From assembly GCA_050258035.1 (NCBI GenBank), contig JBLMYA010000051.1:1-9555 (forward strand): a stretch of 9,555 nucleotides of DNA. Direction: 5' to 3'. This DNA is from DATBLE01 sp050258035. GTDB taxonomy: Bacteria > Actinomycetota > Thermoleophilia > Gaiellales > Gaiellaceae. Below the pieces are notes generated by a model, which saw only the letters and a program-made list of their open reading frames with translations, was not told the DNA's origin and made no database searches. Of this stretch, positions 5,525-9,555 are shown piece by piece. A program made the translations under genes and the position numbers. Positions within the stretch are counted from its first letter, which is position 1, and each line of letters opens with the position of its first letter.

Positions 5525-6549
5525 GCGAGACCGAGACCACCCGGTTCCTGGCACCGGCGCTCCGCGACGAGGAGGACGACTTCGATCGTTCGCTCCGGCC
5601 CCGCCGGCTGGACGAGTTCGTCGGGCAGGAGCGCATCAAGGAGCAGCTCGAGGTCGCGCTGACGGCTGCGGGCACCCGCGGCGAGGCGCTCGACCACGTC
5701 CTGCTCGTCGGCCCGCCGGGACTCGGGAAGACGAGCCTCGCGTACATCGTCCGGGAGGAGCTCGGCGTCGGGATCCGCACGATCGCCGGGCCGGCCGTCG
5801 AGCGGAAAGGCGATCTGGCGGCGATCCTCACCTCGCTCGAGGCCCGAGACGTGCTGTTCGTCGACGAGATCCACCGGCTCAATGCCGCCGTCGAGGAGAT
5901 CCTCTACCCGGCCCTGGAGGACTTCCGGCTCGACATCGTCATCGGCCAGGGCCCGGCGGCGCGCACGCTGACGCTCGACCTGCCGCCGTTCACCCTGGTC
6001 GGCGCGACGACGCGCACGGGCCTGTTGACGACCCCGCTCCGCGACCGCTTCGGGATCACGTTCCGGCTCTCGTACTACGAGCCGGACGAGCTGGCGACGA
6101 TCGTCCACCGCTCGGCGCGGATCCTCGGCGTCGGCCTCGCGGGCGAGGCGGCCGTGGAGATCGCACGGCGCTCGCGCGGCACCCCGCGGGTGGCGAACCG
6201 GATCCTGCGCCGCGTCCGCGACGTCGCCGAGGTGCGGCACTCGGGCGAGATCACCCCCGAGGTCGCCTGGGAGGCCCTCGAGCTCCTCGAGGTGGACGAG
6301 GAGGGGCTCGAACGCACCGACCGCGAGCTGCTCGAGGCGATCGTCCACAAGTTCGCCGGTGGCCCGGTGGGGCTCTCGACGCTGGCAGTCTCGCTCGGCG
6401 AGGAGCCGGACACGATCGAGGACGTCTACGAGCCGTACCTGCTCCAGCTCGGCTTCATCCAGCGCACGCCCCGGGGGCGCATCGTCACGGATCTCGGGCT
6501 CGCACACGTCGCCTCCGACCAGGCGGCCCGCGCGGATAGCCTCTTCTAG
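5521..6549 (+). CDS. ruvB: Holliday junction branch migration helicase RuvB
   Basis: A 342-residue AAA+ motor that forms hexameric rings on either side of the RuvA-bound junction and pumps DNA through. RPRRLDEFVGQE (26-37) is the typical N-terminal box. Walker A is GPPGLGKT (64-71), Walker B is VLFVDE (111-116), sensor 1 is GATTR (161-165), the arginine finger is Arg174 in PLRDRF, and sensor 2 is Arg223 in GTPRVANR. The beta-hairpin that contacts RuvA lies around 130-150. The C-terminal winged-helix DNA-binding domain covers about 260-336 and contains KFAGGPVGLSTLA (277-289) and IEDVYEPYLLQLGFIQRTPRGR (299-320). GTG start, overlapping ruvA by 4 bp with GAGGAAGG just upstream as a plausible ribosome site. 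Complete and unremarkable. Confidence 0.98.
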   Translation: MSETETTRFLAPALRDEEDDFDRSLRPRRLDEFVGQERIKEQLEVALTAAGTRGEALDHVLLVGPPGLGKTSLAYIVREELGVGIRTIAGPAVERKGDLAAILTSLEARDVLFVDEIHRLNAAVEEILYPALEDFRLDIVIGQGPAARTLTLDLPPFTLVGATTRTGLLTTPLRDRFGITFRLSYYEPDELATIVHRSARILGVGLAGEAAVEIARRSRGTPRVANRILRRVRDVAEVRHSGEITPEVAWEALELLEVDEEGLERTDRELLEAIVHKFAGGPVGLSTLAVSLGEEPDTIEDVYEPYLLQLGFIQRTPRGRIVTDLGLAHVASDQAARADSLF

Positions 6550-6553
6550 ACCG

Positions 6554-6868
6554 ATGCCCGAGCTCTGGGTTCCAGGGTACGCAGGCCCGCTCGACGACCT
6601 CGTCGAGCGCATCCACCGACGCATCGCCCAGTTCGCCGAGGAGGCGGGGGTCGAGCAGGCGTTCGTCGAGGTCGAGCTCGCGGACGGGGTGCGCTACGCC
6701 GTCGAGTCGATGACCCCGGAGCCGGGGTACGGCTTCGTGACGATTCGCCCACACCCGGCGGACGACACGCCGGGGCTCGTGATCGTCCCGATCGGCTCGA
6801 TCAGGCGAATCGAGCTGAGCACGGCCGCCGACGAGCGCACGACGCTCGGCTTCTCGGTCCCTGCGTAG
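6554..6868 (+). CDS. Small conserved-looking protein of unknown function after ruvB
   Basis: A 104-residue acidic soluble protein starting 4 nt after the ruvB stop, so probably the last gene of the ruv operon. I do not recognise a named family. The first half predicts a helix (DDLVERIHRRIAQFAEEAGVEQ, 14-35), followed by alternating strand-like stretches (AFVEVELADGVRYAVESM, GYGFVTIRPHP, GLVIVPIGSIRRIEL). The last of these resembles short beta-barrel proteins in which a basic-hydrophobic strand ends the domain. No catalytic motif, Cys cluster or membrane segment is present. The ATG has no clear Shine-Dalgarno sequence; the ruvB stop nearby could allow re-initiation. Codon usage matches its neighbours, supporting a real gene. 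Confidence 0.75.
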   Translation: MPELWVPGYAGPLDDLVERIHRRIAQFAEEAGVEQAFVEVELADGVRYAVESMTPEPGYGFVTIRPHPADDTPGLVIVPIGSIRRIELSTAADERTTLGFSVPA

Positions 6869-6876
6869 GCGACGTT

Positions 6877-7350
6877 CTACGGGCGGTACTGGAGCTCGTG
6901 CCAGCTCGGCACCGGCGCGAGCTCGAGCAGGGCGCGGCTGCCGCGTGGGTCGCGGTACGCGAACTCCGAGCGCTCCTCGTCCCACAGGACCTCCAGCAGA
7001 CCCTCCTTGACGCGGTGGTCGAGCCAGGCGCCGCGGAAGATCAGCTTTCGCAGCCAGTAGACGAGCGACTCGCCGCCGACCAGCGAGATGCGCTCCCAGT
7101 GGCGGACGAGGTAGCGGCCGAGCTGGCTGCGGGGCTCGTCGATGCGGCCCTCGGCCGCGAGCTCGACCAGATCGGCGGTCTCGTCCTCGTCCAGCTCGTT
7201 CGCCTCGACGAGGCCGAGCTTGACGGCCGCGGCCGTCACGCGCTGCTCGAAGTCGGCTCCGTTGAAGCTGAACCGGTACCCGAGAAACTCGACGACGTAG
7301 TCGTCGCCAGAGCTGTAGTTGGCGTCCCCCGGCAGCGGACGGCTCTCCAC
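6877..7350 (-). CDS. Acidic hypothetical protein, convergent with the ruv operon
   Basis: A 157-residue soluble protein I cannot assign to a family. It is strongly acidic in the centre (ANELDEDETADLVELAAEGRIDEP, residues 50-73) and mixes helical segments (DFEQRVTAAAVKLGLVEA, RSQLGRYLVRHWERISLVGGESLVYWLRKLIF) with a C-terminal aromatic-rich tail (PSWHELQYRP). No Cys, no signal peptide and no nucleotide-binding motif were seen. GTG start, chosen because TATCCT lies exactly 6 nt upstream. It ends 8 bp from the stop of the plus-strand gene before it and starts 46 bp from a divergent gene. An overlapping plus-strand open frame exists only because recJ's frame is open upstream. Codon bias and the dedicated -10 support the minus-strand gene. 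Confidence 0.7.
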   Translation of the reverse strand: MESRPLPGDANYSSGDDYVVEFLGYRFSFNGADFEQRVTAAAVKLGLVEANELDEDETADLVELAAEGRIDEPRSQLGRYLVRHWERISLVGGESLVYWLRKLIFRGAWLDHRVKEGLLEVLWDEERSEFAYRDPRGSRALLELAPVPSWHELQYRP

Positions 7351-7356
7351 CGGGCC

Positions 7357-7362
7357 AGGATA
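7357..7362 (-). promoter_or_regulatory. -10 element of the minus-strand hypothetical gene
   Basis: TATCCT on the minus strand, 6 nt before GTG 7350, predicts a leaderless mRNA. It lies only 19 bp from the plus-strand -10 at 7382-7387, so the two divergent promoters share the same short DNA face. Confidence 0.5.
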
Positions 7363-7381
7363 CCAACGGCCCCTCCGCCCC

Positions 7382-7387
7382 TAGACT
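7382..7387 (+). promoter_or_regulatory. -10 element of the two-TM mini-protein gene
   Basis: TAGACT is 9 nt before GTG 7397, giving a leader of at most 2-3 nt. No -35 match and no Shine-Dalgarno sequence are seen. Confidence 0.5.
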
Positions 7388-7396
7388 GGGCTCGCC

Positions 7397-7600
7397 GTGC
7401 GCCCCCGCGTCGTTCTGATCTCCCTCGGCGCCTGCGCCGGTCTGACGGCGCTGGCGGCGGCGCTCCTCGACTGGTCGTTCGAGCGGGCGGTCGTCCTCGC
7501 GCCTGTCGTCGTCCTGGTGGCGGGTGCCGCCGGCTTCCTGGTCGTGCTCTGGACGAGAGTGATCTGGGAGTCGATCCGGGGTCGCCGGCGCGGCTCCTGA
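7397..7600 (+). CDS. Small two-TM membrane protein of unknown function
   Basis: A 67-residue protein with two hydrophobic helices, about 5-24 (VVLISLGACAGLTALAAALL) and 31-52 (AVVLAPVVVLVAGAAGFLVVLW), joined by a short DWSFER loop. Arg residues at the N-terminus (MRPR) and a basic tail (RGRRRGS) place both ends in the cytosol by the positive-inside rule. No known family is recognised. It begins right after a -10 element and ends 35 bp before recJ, which has its own -10, so read-through into recJ is possible but not required. Short length makes chance coding a risk, but the promoter placement and clean hydrophobic pattern support it. Confidence 0.7.
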   Translation: MRPRVVLISLGACAGLTALAAALLDWSFERAVVLAPVVVLVAGAAGFLVVLWTRVIWESIRGRRRGS

Positions 7601-7605
7601 GTGCC

Positions 7606-7626
7606 GTCCGAGCCGGTGCGTACCGT
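7606..7626 (+). promoter_or_regulatory. recJ promoter with the block shared with ruvC
   Basis: TACCGT (7621-7626) is 9 nt before ATG 7636. GTCCGAGCCGGTGC (7606-7619) sits at the same 15-nt distance from the -10 as in the ruvC promoter and differs from it at one base of 14. The region between the preceding stop and recJ is only 35 bp, so conservation is not spill-over from coding sequence. Confidence 0.55.
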
Positions 7627-7635
7627 CGCTTGTCC

Positions 7636-9507
7636 ATGACCGAGGCGACGTGGACGATCGCGGACTGCGACCCGCACGCGGCCGCCGGGCTCGCCGCCGA
7701 GCTCGGGTCGAGCCAGACGACGGCGAGCGTCCTCGTCCGCCGCGGATACGCCGACCCTGCTGCGGCCGTCGCATTCCTCGCCGGTGAGCTTCCCGGCCAT
7801 GACCCGTTCGCGCTGGGGGACATGCAGGAGGCGTGCGACCGGATCCGCGCGGCGATCGCTGCCGGGACGAGGATCTGCGTCCACGGCGACTACGACGTCG
7901 ACGGCATCTGCGCCACCGCCCTGGCGCTGCTCGTCCTCCAGGACCTCGGTGCGGAGGTCGACTGGCACCTGCCGAGTCGCTTCGAGGAGGGCTACGGCAT
8001 TGCCGGCGAGACGCTGGGGCGTCTCGCGGCCGAAGGCTTCGGGCTCGTACTGACGGTCGATTGCGGGATCACCGCCGTCGACGAGATCGCGGCCGCGAAG
8101 GCCGCCGGCCTGGACGTGATCGTCACCGACCACCACCGTCCCGGCGACGAGCTTCCCGACTGTCCGGTCGTCGCGACCAGGCCGTCGTCCTATCCCTTCC
8201 CCGAGCTGAGCGGCACCGGCGTCGTCTACAAGCTCGCCGAGGCTCTTCTCGGACCGGATGACGAGCGGCTCGCGCGGCACCTCGACCTGGTGGCGCTCGC
8301 GACGATCGCCGACGTCGTCCCCCTTGTCGACGAGAACCGAGGGCTTGCGATCGCGGGGCTCCGCAGGATCGCCACGACCACGCGCCCCGGCCTGCGGGCG
8401 CTCATGCGAACCGCCCGCGTCGACCCCGCCGTGGTCGACGAGGGCGCGGTGGGATTCAGGCTGGCGCCGCGGATCAACGCCGCCGGCCGCCTCGGCCGGC
8501 CGACGGCCGCGCTCGAGCTGCTTCTCGCCGACGACGACGAGACGGCCCTCCGGATCGCTGCCGAGCTCGAGGAGCTGAACCGCGAGCGGCAGGGGATCGA
8601 GGACCGGATCCTGCGCGAGGCGGCCGCCGTAATCGACTCGTGGCCCGAAGCCCACCGCGACCGGCGGGGGTACGTGCTCGCCGACGAGGGCTGGCACGAG
8701 GGCGTGATCGGCATCGTCGCCTCGCGGCTGGTCGAGCGCTACCACCGCCCCGTCGTCCTGATCGCGGGAACCCCGGACGGGCTCTGGAAGGGCAGCGGCC
8801 GCTCCGTCCCGGCCTTCGACCTCCATGCCGCGCTCGCCGCCTGCGCCGACCATCTCGAACGCTTCGGCGGACACCGTGCGGCCGCGGGTCTGTCGATCCG
8901 GCCCGACGCGGTCGACGGGCTGGCAGACGCGTTTGCCGTCTACGCCGACCGGCACCTCGCCGACGGCGACCTGCGGCCGGTCACACCGATCGACGCGATC
9001 GTCCCCGGCTCAGCGCTGACGCTCGACCTCTGCGCCGAGCTGCGACGGCTCGCCCCGTTCGGGCTCGGTAACCCGGGCGTCAACCTGCTCGTCGCCGCCT
9101 GCGAGCTGACCGAGCTCGCGACGGTCGGAGAGGGGAAGCACCTGCGCTTCCGCGTCCGGGACGGCGGCCGTCCGGCCGGCAGCGCGATCGGGTTCGGCCT
9201 CGGGCCGCAGCTCGACCGGTTCAGGCGCGCCGGCCTCCACGATCTCGCCTTCCGGCTCCAGGAGAACACCTGGAACGGGACGACCTCGCCGCAGCTCGTC
9301 GTGCGGCGGATCTTCGACACCCCCGACCGCTACGTCGAGCTGCGGGAGCGGTTCGCGGGCGAGTGGCGGTCCGGCCGGCTCAGCCCGGAGGCACAGGCGA
9401 TCGTGGCCGAGCTCGGCCTCCAGAACGGCGGAGGCTGGCGCAGCCTGCTCGAGTCGCCGACCTTCCGGGCGCTTCTGGACGAACCGCCGCTGGCGCACGC
9501 CGCCTGA
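7636..9507 (+). CDS. recJ: Single-stranded-DNA-specific exonuclease RecJ
   Basis: A 623-residue RecJ of the DHH phosphoesterase superfamily, which degrades single-stranded DNA 5' to 3' in recombination, mismatch and base-excision repair. Metal-binding motifs are GDYDVDG (84-90), TVDCGI (140-145), TDHH (164-167) and TIADVVPL (223-230). NAAGRLG (281-287) closes the DHH domain. The DHHA1 domain follows, with GWHEGVIGIVASRLVERYHRPVV (352-374), GSGRS (386-390) and GGHRAAAGL (411-419). APFGLGNPGVN (473-483) opens the OB-fold domain, and about 60 residues follow it with no feature I recognise. Length is normal for bacterial RecJ. The ATG at 7636 is chosen because homology begins shortly after and a -10 lies 9 nt upstream. 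The frame is open far upstream, but that part encodes nothing RecJ-like and overlaps two other genes. Codon use is uniform. Confidence 0.97.
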   Translation: MTEATWTIADCDPHAAAGLAAELGSSQTTASVLVRRGYADPAAAVAFLAGELPGHDPFALGDMQEACDRIRAAIAAGTRICVHGDYDVDGICATALALLVLQDLGAEVDWHLPSRFEEGYGIAGETLGRLAAEGFGLVLTVDCGITAVDEIAAAKAAGLDVIVTDHHRPGDELPDCPVVATRPSSYPFPELSGTGVVYKLAEALLGPDDERLARHLDLVALATIADVVPLVDENRGLAIAGLRRIATTTRPGLRALMRTARVDPAVVDEGAVGFRLAPRINAAGRLGRPTAALELLLADDDETALRIAAELEELNRERQGIEDRILREAAAVIDSWPEAHRDRRGYVLADEGWHEGVIGIVASRLVERYHRPVVLIAGTPDGLWKGSGRSVPAFDLHAALAACADHLERFGGHRAAAGLSIRPDAVDGLADAFAVYADRHLADGDLRPVTPIDAIVPGSALTLDLCAELRRLAPFGLGNPGVNLLVAACELTELATVGEGKHLRFRVRDGGRPAGSAIGFGLGPQLDRFRRAGLHDLAFRLQENTWNGTTSPQLVVRRIFDTPDRYVELRERFAGEWRSGRLSPEAQAIVAELGLQNGGGWRSLLESPTFRALLDEPPLAHAA

Positions 9508-9550
9508 GGCCGCACGTGAGTCTGCGGTCGGTGGCGGGCCAAGCCCCGCC
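9508..9550 (+). terminator. Tandem GC-rich hairpins after recJ
   Basis: GGCCGCA (9508-9514) pairs with TGCGGTC (9523-9529, one G-T wobble) around an 8-nt loop. GGCGGG (9533-9538) pairs with CCCGCC (9545-9550) around CCAAGC. No T tract follows; instead there is a run of C to the window end. This resembles the hairpins after yebC and may end recJ transcription. Confidence 0.35.
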
Positions 9551-9555
9551 CCCCC

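Noticed and set aside
5137..6624. 495-aa minus-strand open frame opposite ruvA, ruvB and the next gene
   Set aside because: Covers intact ruvA and ruvB in full or in part. It has no motif of its own and low-complexity Arg/Ala/Glu content.
6898..7635. N-terminal extension of the recJ frame by about 246 codons
   Set aside because: RecJ homology begins just after ATG 7636, a -10 lies immediately before that ATG, and the upstream part overlaps a minus-strand gene and the two-TM gene in other frames.
9549..9555. C homopolymer at the window end as a biological feature
   Set aside because: A short C run at an edge of very GC-rich DNA could be chance or a sequencing/contig-end effect; nothing further can be supported.
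1..9555. CRISPR array, insertion sequence, toxin-antitoxin or phage defence system
   Set aside because: No regularly spaced repeats, transposase, terminal inverted repeats or defence-family motifs were found on either strand; the content is core repair and housekeeping.

Overview
This is a GC-rich bacterial stretch (roughly 70% G+C by eye). Gene content, G/C-ending codons, frequent GTG starts and very short or absent 5' leaders suggest an actinobacterium. The set yebC, ruvC-ruvA-ruvB and recJ, mixed with small unrecognised proteins, looks most like the class Thermoleophilia (Gaiellales/Solirubrobacterales relatives). That placement is inference; there is no rRNA or marker tree here.

Layout. 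42-143 (minus): a CAU-anticodon tRNA, probably tRNA-Ile2, followed by an intrinsic terminator. 144-460: no gene, but one inverted repeat and one candidate promoter. 461-1309 (plus): an alpha/beta hydrolase of the proline-iminopeptidase type. It converges, with a 12-bp tail overlap, on 1298-2326 (minus), an AIR-synthase/HypE-like protein. 2407-3297 (plus): a protein with about ten membrane segments, divergent from the HypE-like gene. 3352-3573: a pdxT remnant that has lost its middle and its catalytic Cys, overlapping yebC (3560-4315). After 157 bp with strong hairpins come ruvC-ruvA-ruvB (4473-6549), each pair overlapping by 4 bp, then a small conserved-looking hypothetical (6554-6868). A minus-strand hypothetical (6877-7350) lies back to back with a two-TM mini-protein (7397-7600), followed by recJ (7636-9507). 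The last 48 bp hold two GC-rich hairpins.

Function. The right two thirds is mainly DNA recombination and repair: RuvAB branch-migration motor, RuvC resolvase and RecJ 5'-3' single-strand exonuclease. YebC is a translation factor or regulator.

The most interesting features are regulatory or evolutionary. (1) Almost every transcription-unit start has a TAnnnT -10 hexamer only 6-9 nt before the start codon, which predicts leaderless mRNAs. (2) The ruvC and recJ promoters share a 22-bp block (18/22 identical) in the same register as the -26 element of actinobacterial RecA-independent DNA-damage promoters, though not with its consensus sequence. (3) pdxT survives only as an in-frame fusion of its two ends, apparently as a translated leader to yebC. 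I found no CRISPR array, insertion sequence, phage gene or clearly new multi-gene defence system.
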